From positions 6,376,964 through 6,440,963 of the forward strand of contig CM017569.1 of NCBI GenBank assembly GCA_007844125.1: a stretch of 64,000 nucleotides of DNA. Reading direction: 5' to 3'. Both the position numbers and the translations under genes were made by a program. The notes under the pieces were generated by a model. That model did no database searches, was not told the DNA's origin, and was given only the letters and a program-made list of their open reading frames with translations. Below are positions 25,080-35,800 of the stretch, one piece after another (position 1 is the stretch's first letter; the number at the start of each line of letters is the position of its first letter). This DNA comes from Sinonovacula constricta. Taxonomy: Eukaryota > Mollusca > Bivalvia > Cardiida > Solecurtidae.

Positions 25080-26440
25080 TATTTTCGAAAGTCCAAACGC
25101 AATGGTTTCACTTTTCAGACGCAGACTGCGCGCACGTTTTAGACTCCAGGACCCAAAGCGACCGCACTTTCCTTAACTAAGATCACTTTTCTGCGGTTCT
25201 GAGAGGTGTCAGGACTGAGCTTTAACGGCAATTGCTCCAAAGAGGGGCGCGAAAGCGCTACTTTTGCCTATTTTTGCCCTTTGCTGCCATTTTTGCAGTG
25301 CAACAAAAGTGAATATAAGAATAATAAGACGTTAAAGATTGCTGTGTTAAGAGGAGAACCAAAACATGGAAAGTGTCGGGTTGCGTTAGCTGGTGCCAAA
25401 ATCAATTATATGAGGACATTATCATTTACTACATCCATCCAACACAATTATCGTCCTTTTGTTTACGTCAAGTATGTCTACATAAACGTTCGATACATTT
25501 CAATGTCGACTCAAAAACTATACTTAAAATCTTGGATAACAATTGCCATTCGTACACAAACAAAAGTCATGCTATTTTCTAAAAAAATGGTTTTGCGCAC
25601 TGCATTCATGTTTACAAGTACAAATGACAGATCTGTAGTAATATCACGACTTATTATATTATTTCCCATTAAGAAGTATCAAATAACAGGCTCTTTTATC
25701 ACCCTATACTAACTAATAAGTATATAATAAAACTATAAAGTAATAACATGAATGTGTAAAATTAGTTATAATAATAAATTTGTAGTAGGTCATTTATTTT
25801 GAAACTAACTTTTAGCATTATTTAAGAATTCAATATATCTGCAAATGACTGAAAGATTGTAAACGAGACATTACGACCAAGCAAACCAACCACAAAAACA
25901 AAGGTAGCCGGTCACGCAACAACGTATCGATTTTAATTCAAGCGATGAGGAGGCTAATGTAGTTAATGCTTGCTTTGTCAGTTTAACAATAATTTCCTCT
26001 TTATGAGCAACGAGCTTATGCTGGTTATATGAACAGATGATGTATTTTTGAAATATGACTGTTGATGCAGTGATCATGTCATTTATAACTCCTCGGCATT
26101 ATCCGCAGAAGCCTATTTTGTAAAAATTGCCGAGGTGTTGAGAGTAGTTATTGTACGTTATAGATTTGTACCACTACAACTTCTATGCACGATTAAGGCA
26201 ACTTGGAACCCCGTGTGTTAAGTAAGTTTATTAGCACAGGTTAATAGTGTTGTACGGTGGTTTTAAGTTTGTAATTCGTTCAATATTTCTTAAACAAGTT
26301 TCATAAAAATTTAGTTGCGTTATTAAATAAATTGATACATTTAGACAGTATGTAATACTAATGGTGCAGCATATGGTATGTCTATGTGAAGGCCAATTGT
26401 TTGGTCATATTTTCATCTCAGTTTAAGTCAAAGTAGTACT
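25080..26440. other. Unique insert or unaligned block in copy B
   Basis: The first 250 bp (25090-25320) are richer in G+C than the surroundings, with GCGCGCACG and GGGGCGCGAAAGCGC. A 168-residue frame (25206-25712) crosses it without any recognisable domain and turns Lys/Ile/Tyr-rich. I could not align this block to copies A or C. It may be a separate insertion or a region lost from the others. Confidence 0.4.
26091..26135. repeat. Short inverted repeat
   Basis: CCTCGGCATT (26091-26100) pairs with AATTGCCGAGG (26125-26135) across a 24-bp loop. It resembles the CTCGG-rich termini of the MITE at 10012 in style but not in exact sequence. Confidence 0.45.
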
Positions 26441-27261
26441 GATCGGATGTCCAGCGTTGTCGTTCCACTGATGACGTTTTGTCTTTTTTAAAGATATGTT
26501 GGACGCCTTTTGATGCTTTGCATCAATGCTTTTCTTGTATTTTAATTATAAAACGATTAGAACATGTTATTATTTTTTTAAACAATTAACAACATTTGTA
26601 GTGTTTCCGTTTGGCTTCCAGGCACCACATTTGTGTCAGGAAAAGTGAGTCGGGATTCAAGACAATTTACTGCAACTGTAAGACACACACACGTCATATG
26701 TCTCTTGTGATACTAGGCTCTATCTAGGTATGACTGTAGAGATTAATCCCTCCGGTATAGGTCAGTACATTTCAGTCAAGAATTAATTATATTTTGTCAG
26801 ACATAGGGTGGAATTTAGTGCAAACACATAACCGTGAAGGTTATTTTCAGAAAAGTTTGTTTATTGCACCAACTTGGATCTTTATAGGCTGTTTAGTTTA
26901 TTTTCCTCTCACAATTGAGATCTAGTTATTGTTCGATGCTACAAGTACAGTCAATTCTAAAACGCTTTTTTGTAATAAAACACTTATGGTCAAATAAAGG
27001 TGCATACGTTGTACTTATTTTTATTATTAACATAATGAATCCTTGCCTTTTAATGCCAAAGGAGTACCACCACTCTTACATACATGTAATGTTCTACTCT
27101 ATATAACGTCACATGCTTTCTATTTACTATTCTTTGGTCATTTCTTTCTTTCACAAAGTCAAAAAGTTTCATTTACTATCAACCATTTTATGTAGTTTAT
27201 TATTCATAAATAATCGAAATAATACCCATCTCTCTTCTTAACACTAATGTGGTCATTATCT

Positions 27262-27605
27262 TTCAATGACGTCACTACTTTCGTCATAACTTATCAAACA
27301 AAACATCAGCGCTTGGAGATTTATTTAAATGGATCGGTTTGCTTTTCATTGCTTGCATTTGAGAAACCCATCAGGAAGTGTGCGATAAGAGCTCTGTAAA
27401 ATCGGTTTAAGCACCCCAGTCGGCCCATATTGCAGACTGACCGTTCCAAGGCGGTAACTGTCGGATTCTTTTTGTTAAATGATTCATCACAGATTTGTTT
27501 TTACTTTAACATTTGGCTCGCATGTGAATACCTTTGTCCTGTGCTTTTTCAATTTTTGGTATATGTTGCAATGCTCATAGGACTTTGTCATAAATATTCT
27601 TATTC
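27262..27605 (+). repeat. R3 family copy with CRE-like upstream site
   Basis: TGACGTCA at 27267 and TCAGCGCTTG at 27306 precede GAGAAACCCATCAGGAAGTG, CGGTTTAAGCACCCCAGTCG, GACCGTTCCAAGGCGGTAAC, and then CCTTTGTCCTGTGCTTTTTC and GCTCATAGGACTTTGTCAT. The last two blocks recur at 44460-44510 and, inverted, at 49203-49240, so the family extends at least 100 bp past the core. Confidence 0.75.
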
Positions 27606-28191
27606 CAGAAGCGCACCATCACACGATAATATCAAAGTTATTGGATAATACTGAAATTAAGAATTACAGTTAATAACGAGCACACAAATAATGTCATAAT
27701 GAAAATTTTAAATAGATATATGATTGACATTTTGTAAGGAGAGTAAATAATAATAAACCAAATTTACATAAATTTGTCTGGGAAGTTATGTACGAAAATA
27801 AGCGAAATCAAAATAATATATAAGAAAAGCCTCAAATGGCTTTTGGCGACTTACTTGTTCAACTTTTTTTTTCGAAAAATTATTCATAATACTTAGAGTG
27901 AAATTGAAACAAGATATAACAATTAATGACGGAAAACATTTTCATCAGTTGCTTATGTGATCCTTACGGGTCTACATTTAATGATTAAATAAACACAATC
28001 CAACAGCTATCACCGAGTCTTTATAATCAATCTATTTTCCTGGTATCGTCTTTCCAGGATGTTACCAATCTATATCGCATATTTTGTCGTTGGATTACAT
28101 TAATGCATCGAGCAGATTAAATGCTTTTGAAAGGTTACCAGACTTAAGACATTGCTTCAAAGTTGAACAACACCTGCCACCAAATTAACAA

Positions 28192-28629
28192 TTAATGTAC
28201 CACAAGGAGCAATATTTTATCAGAAACACATGGCTTGGTTTCTGCAGGCACTTCTGGAATTTTTACATTTTTGAAGAAGGGATGGATGCCGTACGACTTA
28301 TTTTCAGAATTCTTAACTTTCCCTGTGAATGAAGCTGGTAGTTTCTGATTCGATGAAGTTGTCTTCAGATTTCTGCCGTGCTCTGCACTTTGGCAGTGCT
28401 CAACTAGAGCAAAACGTCCTCTAGACCCATACGATATGGTTTTCTCACAAAGAATACACTTACACTTTCCTGGACAGTCGATTTTTCTGATAAATTGGGA
28501 CAGAGCTACACGAACACCATCAAAATCAATGACAGTTTCTAACCATTCCCATCTGAATTTGTTTTTACATTCCGCATCTACATCTATCGCTAAGTGAGAA
28601 TCGTTCGTACGCTCAATAATCCGTGACAT
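28192..28629 (-). pseudogene. Truncated transposon protein, N-terminal zinc-finger part
   Basis: A 145-codon minus-strand frame opens at an ATG with MSRIIERTNDSH. Residues about 58-90 contain C-x2-C (KCILCEKTISYGSRG) followed by H-x5-H (VEHCQSAEHGRNL), a BED-like C2H2 arrangement used for DNA binding by many transposases. Later come YGIHPFFKNVKIPEVPAETK and a short hydrophobic end. I recall long bivalve and other invertebrate repeat proteins that begin in this style and go on to a catalytic domain after the YG-HP and TKP segments. Here the frame stops soon after TKPCVSDK and no catalytic domain follows to the left, so the copy is broken. Two CCAAT-type boxes (28718 and 28743) lie about 90-115 bp upstream in the CG-rich flank. 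The superfamily is not settled; hAT-like is my guess. Confidence 0.6.
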
Positions 28630-28639
28630 TTTCGTTTTT

Positions 28640-29060
28640 TTCTACCATAATTTTCTAGTTGTAAACAGTCGCCATCAAAACTTAACCGAATGCGTCATCG
28701 CATAGCTACAGCTTTTCTGATTGGATGAACCGTCGGGTAACAACCAATGAAATTGCGCGTTACAAGTCGTAAGTTTGATCGTGTTGTTGTCTCCTCGGTT
28801 TTCCTCGGACAATGCACTCGGAACTCCTCGGGTAATTCCGTCCTCCACGTACGTGATACATCCGAAGCTTGCCGGAGATCGCCGAGTAGGTACGATTACG
28901 GAAAATGCTGTCCTCTCGAAGGTCGCTTGACGCGTTACAAATCGTTTAGCCTGGTAAGTTGAACGTGTTTTCGTCTACGGCAATCGGTGTTCATCGAAGA
29001 ATTCTGTCCTCTCGTCGGTCGCTTGTCGCCTCCGAGGAACTTAAATCGATTCTGCGGTGA
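28640..29060. mobile_element. CG-rich transposon end region
   Basis: A CpG-dense patch in AT-rich DNA. The stretch from 28818 to 28845 is identical over 28 bases to the inner terminal repeat of the MITE at 10012-10805; it begins TCGGAACTCCTCGGGTAATT. A looser second copy (CAATCGGTGTTCATCG) starts near 28980. GCGCGTTACAAGTCG (28756) and GACGCGTTACAAATCG (28929) point to a diverged internal duplication of about 174 bp. The terminal repeat faces rightwards, away from the transposase frame at 28192-28629, so the two may belong to different or rearranged elements. Confidence 0.6.
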
Positions 29061-29073
29061 CCATTTCCCCCCT

Positions 29074-29086
29074 CCCCCCCCCCCCC
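29074..29086. repeat. Poly-C run
   Basis: Thirteen C in a row, preceded by CCCCCCT (29067-29073), at the right edge of the CG-rich transposon end. Likely length-variable and error-prone in assembly. Confidence 0.9.
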
Positions 29087-30004
29087 TTTTCCGCGGAAAA
29101 ATCACACCCTCATTGATATGTAACTCGTTAAAACACAAGAACATAGTAATTGTGGAATTTTAAGCAATATCTGGTATTTAACATACTAATTTAATCATTA
29201 TATTGCTAATTATATACTATGAACCCATAACTCAAAGCTCCAGTAGTGAAATGTAGTATACAACAAAATTAGTGTGTGTATTGCTTCTAAAATGCAATGA
29301 GTTTTTGATATTTATTTGTATATATATAAAGTATTAATTTTAAATATGCCCTCTCTTTATGAACATAAGCTCAGTTGTTACAACATATTTATGACGCGCT
29401 TATTAAATGATATTGATAAACATGTAAAAAGAAACGGCTAGGTTGAATCTTGAAAAATATGCCGCTTGTATTAGTACATATACACATACACAAGAAAATA
29501 GAATTTGTGATAATTTACGTCATACATTCGGCATTAAATATATAGTTCTTTGCATTAAACATTTAAACACATTATAATGGTTATTATAATTATGAACACT
29601 TAGCAGTATAACGTGTTATACATCGTCTGCTGCAGCAACACTTCTTGTTTGTCAGTTACTGTCACATCCATCTAGCCTCTGTAACTTTTGATGCACTCCT
29701 TAAATGGCTGATACATTTGTTAAATTGTGTCATTGCTACTTATGAAATTAGGGAAAATGTAAATATTTACAGCTGTTGTGACATTTTCATCAGTCTGTTT
29801 GTTACAATTAGACTAGAGTGATCCATATACATTCTGTGATATTTTAGTAATGTGTTATTGTTTTTGTAAAATAGGATTTTCGGAATGATTATGGCATTAA
29901 TTTGTAAGATTTTAAAAATGCTTGTAGTATAATAACGCAAAATGTTAAATTTAAACGTTTCACAGAAGCTTTGAAGTTACAATGCAGAAGGTAAGTCCTT
30001 TATC

Positions 30005-30235
30005 GGGGGGCCTGTGGTTAATGGTAAAGTCGCCATTTTGTAACTCCTCTGACTGCTTAGCCTCTCGCAGAGTGGGTTCGAGTCCCGTTCGGGGCGAAGG
30101 AATTTAAGTAAGAAATTCTTCCAGCTAACTTGCGGTGCACCAGTGGTTCTACCCAAACATGTGTCTTGGGTCTTCCTCCACCAAAAGTTGGACGTTTCTA
30201 TAATGATCCTAAATGGTCGATGCAATGTATTTCAA
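30005..30235 (+). repeat. SINE-B, most complete copy
   Basis: The tRNA-like head has GGCCTGTGGTTAATGGTAAAG (A-box region) and GGGTTCGAGTCCCGTTCGG (B box in a T arm). CTGCTTAGCCTCTCGCAGAG just before it resembles the long variable arm of a tRNA-Leu or tRNA-Ser. The body is CCAGCTAACTTGCGGTGCAC, AGTGGTTCTACCCAAACATG, TCTTGGGTCTTCCTCCACCA, TTGGACGTTTCTATAATG. It ends in an AAATCAAATCAAAGTCAAAT-type tail. Related copies lie at 2258, 38732 and 39985. The 82-residue minus-strand frame across it is an antisense artefact. Confidence 0.8.
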
Positions 30236-33200
30236 AATCAAATCAAAGTCAAATAAAGTACTTTATCAGAAGTTTATTAAACTGACAATTTCTTCAGAAT
30301 GTAACCGCTAATAATGTTGTGCGATTTATAACTTTTAAAAAACAATCAATTATAAATGTTACACTGTTGCAAAATGCCCCATACATAATCAGTAAGGGGT
30401 GTATAAACCCTTACATTAAAGTAACAAACATTGTAACTTATAATACATGGTACACCTAACAGAAGTTTTCTTAAATTATAATCGTACGAACCTGGATCAA
30501 CCAAAATGTGCATCGTACAAGACGCGGTTATGTATAAAAGAATGCACTCATCTATTTTCGAGTATACCCACGTCGGTGATTTTTCTAGACTTAAGTTATA
30601 GTGTTGTTTAGATGTAGTTCATTTACTGGACAAATTCATCTACTATCAATTAACTAAAAACGTCTAGAGTCAACTGTATGCCGCATTTAGACATTCCAAG
30701 CATTTCCAATTGCATCATAATTGTTTCATTTAGTGATGTAGCAATTTAACATGAAAAATGTCTTGTTACTTAAGGGACTCCAATGTATACAAAGCTATCT
30801 AGGAAACATGTCTTCGTGGGGTATAAATCTGCAAATATGGAGCTTAAAGGGTTTTTTTTTTCTGTATATTTTGTGATTATATTTAACACTCAAGCATAAG
30901 AAGACATACCGTTGTCATAAAGGTAGAGAAACACAGGAAGTACATAAAAGTCATACTTATAAAATAAGATTTCAAGACGTAATACTGACGTAAATTATTC
31001 GAAAACAACGTCACTAATATATCTATGTCTGTTGTTCATACAGCATGGCAATGAAACGTCGAGAACAGAACGTCAGTGCACGCAATCCAATCATATAAGT
31101 GTTAATACAGACATAAAATAGTGTATCATATCAAGTCGATTGGATATTCTAGATATTCTGTTACATGTATTTGTTCTTCATAAATTTTGGCCAAGAAAAA
31201 TAATAGAAATATGACCCTTAGTCCTAAGAAACTCCCTCATATGTTGTGGAATTGTGTTTCCTGGCTTTGATTGTATGCAACAATAGAAATAACGGCCCGA
31301 TGGCTCTACGAGTGCAGCAGAAGAAATATAAGCTAAATACACCAGCCCTAAGAAACTTTCTTTTCCGCATTTCCTTGTCGTAATATCCCACTTTCTCAAA
31401 TGTAGTGAAACTATCAGAAAAGATCAAGATGTTCTATACATATAAGTTGGTACTAACGCTAAGCGGTTTTTGGCGTAGCCTAACATCAATTTTCTATGGT
31501 TGCGGATGACAGACAATTTAACTTTATTTGTAATATTGTGCTACGACAAAACAAATAGAACCAGTGTTTCCGTTAGAAGAAATGCATATCTGAACTTGTA
31601 CTATTATCATGTTTGTTTTGTGTGAAACTACAGCAAAACAAATCGTTACATTAACATCTTTTACTTTAAATGTTTGTCTAAAAGGTTTTTATCAGAGTGC
31701 ATAATTTCACAAACAATAGTTTGCACCGTTAGTGTCTCTCTGTTGGAAGTCTAAATGAGTACAAATGGATTTATTTTTATCGAACGCAAACGGGACTCTT
31801 AATTGATTGTTTACATTCAAATTATTGTTTTAAATTAATTCGTTTTGTGACATTGTAAATGAATTTTGGGTTTATTGTCTTAAAAACTTATCATCGCGCC
31901 AATATTTTAGAATTGGCAAAAAGAACCTGGAATAATCTCAAATTAATCCAATTGGAAATAAATTGTAGGATAAATAAAACACTAGATCAGCGTTGAAAAA
32001 AGAAAAGAAAAGATGCGAATTTGATTGTCTCAGCCTCTCTTGACACTGATTTATATATTCCACACCGACCAAAGATTCCGTATAATAAGTAACACATTTT
32101 AAGACGATGTATTTGATGTGTCAGTTTTCTCTTCAAAAAAGGTTCTAAATACAATAATTACAATAAGCTTTTAAAGCAATTACTAGAGGCCAGATTAAAC
32201 AGCTAAATTAGGTAATTCTCTATTATTACTTTCGCAAAATTGAAGCAGTCTTTTTAATTGATATGACATTCTTGTCATTTTAGTCGTTTAAAACGGCATG
32301 ATTTTATATTCATTGTCGGGTTGTAACAAACCTCGATAAAAAGAATAAAGAAAGTATATTATTATCAATAAATAGCTTTGTAATTATATATATTGGGTTC
32401 TTTGATTATGTAGGTTATACCATCTACCACGAAAAGCATGATGATATCTACAAAACAATCAGTTTCTAAGGTTATTTCAAAAGAAGACTATATTGCATAG
32501 TAATAAATCAATCATAAGAATATAGAATATGGAAAAAATAAACAATTCCATTATGTACATATACTATTTATGTGCACAAAATGAAATCACATCTGTTTAT
32601 ATTTTCTGTTGATTTTATTTATGTTAACACGCCATTTTGATCTTAAAAGATGCTATTTGACATTTCCCTGCAAGCACAGTCTTCACTATGTTTGACATTC
32701 TTTAGTCATCTCATAACAAATAACACCACAACACCATATCTGACAATATTGCAGACCTATTCAAATATGTTTTCTTCTCAATAACAATAGTTTCTAAGGA
32801 TATCCGGGATCTAATTACGAATATAATGCAATAAATCAAACAAATTATACAACCTAAAATATGTATATTATATATGTTGCACATATTTTCTACCTCTTAA
32901 CGTTTTCTATAATAAGGTAAAACCTGAAGCTTATGCCAGTATTCCCTTTGAAAACGAATGAGAAGAATCAAGCCAATTGGAAGAATCAAAATGTTTTAGA
33001 AAATGCAGCACATTTATCGCGTATTAACTAAAAGTATATCAGAATGCGATAATACAGGGCATCTTTTAAAATAAAAGGTAGAAAATATTGAATTAATTGT
33101 ACTTTACATAAGTACACGCGTACCTCGTTCACTTGTTCTGCAAACATTTCGAATAAATTAGAAGTGAGGTAGTAACGTTAGGAATATTCAAGTGCAGGTG

Positions 33201-34489
33201 TTTGATATAATGCAATGATTTCAAAACAAGGTAAAATGCAAGTTGAATATAAATTGTTAATTGTTTAAATGGGGCAATCAATGGTCGAATCTTTGCAATT
33301 AACCAATTGCATACACCTGTTGAATATCTACACTTTAAAAGGGGAAGTACAAAGTTTACCAAAGTTAGAACAAGAACTACATTATTAAAAGTACTGTTAA
33401 CGTTCTGTCAGCACATATACTTTACTCAAATTTTAAGCAATTATGGTTGCATACATACAACTTTCTGATTTGACTAGTTGTAAAAGGGAAAACTAATGTC
33501 TTCCGGCGTTGTATTCATTTGTATATTAACATATTTGATCCTTTGATCTATCGGTGTTGTAGCTAACGTATAGTACAACCTTTGAAGACCTTTTCACCAG
33601 CACGTGCAATGACGATCAATTTACAGCAGACCATCAAGAGTCAATTTAATGTCGCATCGATATGATTCTGGCAATGCTACAAAATAATTATTGAAAATTT
33701 ATTGTTGTGTTAAGGTTTGCTTAAGGGGCAGTCATTGCCATAAAAAGCTGTATACCTGACAGGTTGTTATTAATTTTATTATTGTTACACCGCACCGACT
33801 CAATTATGGTAATATTACCGACGCCCAGCTTGTTATCCGTGGAAGAAGACCGTAGAAATAATTGGGTAGCATCATCGATGCACTGGAGGTGGACAACTTC
33901 TTCTCGTAAAAGTTCAAATCTACGGGATGAGGGTATAAGTTGTTACAAGTCAGTGGCTCTAACCGTTCAGGTACTTTCATTTAAATTATATGGACTTAAC
34001 ATGAACGAATAAATACTCCAACGTACGTTACCAATAAGGGCCACTTCAAATGTTCATTTAATATCAAAGGTAACAAATAAAGCTCTTATAAAAACTAAAA
34101 TTATGTAAGTTTCCGTTTTGCATAGTATGCTGAGTTTTATGTTTACATGTTTTCTGTAAAAAAGCACCAACTTTAAAGCTACCCTTTTCACTGTGTGAGT
34201 TGTTTAGCTGCGCTTCGGGCCATATTCCTTTCTCGGTCTGACCAACCAGTCCGTAAACTTGCATATTGCCCTCAAGGCCATGTATTATTTGTTAAATATA
34301 TATATATAGTTTCAAGTAGTATTATCACAAAGAGTAAAGGGGATCAATATAAAGCTAAAAAAGGTTGTTAACAACTATAGCACTGCTTCATTTCGACATA
34401 CATATACAACACGTGTGGCAGGAGGAGTAAAACCTGATGTAAAGATATAAACTTTCGGTGTCTCCTTTGATACTGCGCAATTCTTTTAT

Positions 34490-34797
34490 ATGTATCATTG
34501 TCATATAGGGAAATTTGTTACATACATTCAGTGTTAAATTCTTACCAATATGTGTTCTGTTATTTTAGTGTTTAAAATGATTTTACGATCACTGTTTTTT
34601 TTATTCTTAGTACTTATATTTTGATTTTATGTTCTAGGTTTACAGGTTTTATGTTTTATGTTTTTATGTTTTATCAATTTGTCACTGCTATTGTATTTTT
34701 TTCACTTACTGTCTTTGTAAACCACCTTTGAACGTATGTAAATTATGAAAAGGCTGGTATATAAATATGGAATAATAATAATAATAAATAATATTTA
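34490..34797 (+). mobile_element. 5'-truncated LINE 3' tail
   Basis: The block splits the anchor that is continuous in copies A (near 20990-21010) and B (near 26700-26730), so it is an insertion of about 310 bp. It ends GTAAACCACCTTTGAACGTA, AAAAGGCTGGTATATAAATA and then (AAT)n, the kind of 3' terminus I know from L2/CR1-group non-LTR elements. It has no coding sequence. Confidence 0.6.
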
Positions 34798-35099
34798 GGT
34801 ATGGCTGAAAAGATTAACCAATCCGCTATTAGTAAATACATTTCAATCTAGATTGGATCACATTAAACTTGTAGGACTTTAGCACAAACACATGACCGTT
34901 AATGTAGTTCTCAGAAAGTAATTCCTACCACGGTTGGGTCTGTAAATTGCACCTCAGAGGATTTTTCTGTGGGTTTGATTTGTTTTCTACCATTCATTAT
35001 TGAGATCTACTAAATATTCAATAATATATGAATAGCTCATTCTAAAACATTCATTTTTATAAAACACATATTAAAATGGTTTAAAGAAATGTACTCACT

Positions 35100-35690
35100 T
35101 TGTACTTCATTACGTTGTACAAGTAACTTAATGTAACCTACATTATTAACATGGCCTAATCCTCTTTCCATATCGGAAACATGATAAAAATCGGCATTTC
35201 AATCTTCCGTAGACCCTACCTTATTTTTATACAACCTGTCACCAGGCAGTATTTATTCCTTTAATCAGTGCATACCATGACAAGGCCTAAACTTTGAGGT
35301 TTTTTTTTTCTCGTTAACATTTGGAATCCCTGGTGAATGCTAACATGTGTGACAAACACAGAAAAATGTTCAAAGTGTACATAACATAGTATACATATTC
35401 TTCAGAGATAAAGGCAGTTATTTACATAGATATCCTGAATAGATAAATACTTTTTTTAATTTTCGCTTCATTTAAAATACAGTTTGAAAGCTGTCACCTT
35501 AAAGCCATGATATTTTCCCAATCCTCCGGCTGATCGGAGGCCAAGATTTTGTATAAATGTTTCATATTGTAATGTAACTGAATGTGTCCCTTTCAAAAAA
35601 GTGTGTAGTTTTTTAATACATTGCAGCGACTAATTATGATTATTATAGCAACTTCTAGTTATTTTGGTGGAGGAAAATCTCAGACAAACA
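35100..35690. other. AT-rich sequence, no feature
   Basis: Nothing recognised after the end of copy C. Confidence 0.45.
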
Positions 35691-35800
35691 TGCAATATTT
35701 ATGTATTGCTTCTAGCATCGCCACTGCTTAACAATGCTATAATAACTGTTGTCGTATGTGGTCTATTACCATATGGGCAGTGTCTTGGTTGTTGTTGAGG
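35690..35800 (+). repeat. Possible fragment of a fourth tandem unit
   Basis: TTGCTTCTAGCATCGCCACT, then a TAATAACTGTTGTCG-type block and GGGCAGTGTCTTGG, follows the order of the anchor at 15300-15400 (A), 22790-22880 (B) and 30680-30770 (C). Only about 90 bp align and the identity is low. Confidence 0.35.

Larger units (their letters stand above)
21340..27000 (+). repeat. Long tandem unit, copy B (~5.7 kb)
   Basis: Second copy. Anchors lie at about 21395, 21505 (TGAATCCATACCTCAAAGCT), 21745, 22020, 22718 (CCATTAACTGGACATATACA), 23545, 24205 (GACACATTTCCCTGTAAGCC), 24770, 26600 and 26900 (CACAATTGAGATCTAGTTAT). The anchor seen at 19530 in A and 33560 in C is missing, and unrelated sequence at about 25080-26440 takes its place. 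Confidence 0.7.
27975..35090 (+). repeat. Long tandem unit, copy C (~7.1 kb)
   Basis: Third copy. Anchors lie at about 27985 (ACAATCCAACAGCTATCACC), 29205, 29430, 30430, 30615 (TTCATTTACTGGACAAATTC), 31290, 31560, 32095 (TTTGATGTGTCAGTTTTCTC), 32585 (TGACATTTCCCTGCAAGCAC), 33195, 33560 and 34395/34797. Insertions in this copy are the transposase fragment with its CG-rich flank (28.2-29.1 kb), SINE-B (30.0 kb) and a LINE tail (34.5-34.8 kb). Confidence 0.72.

Noticed and set aside
25206..25712. 168-codon plus-strand frame
   Set aside because: No recognisable domain; composition shifts to Lys/Ile/Tyr typical of AT-rich chance frames; no splice or poly-A context.
33764..34012. 82-codon plus-strand frame
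   Set aside because: The aligned region of copy A (about 19780-19900) has stops and indels in this frame.
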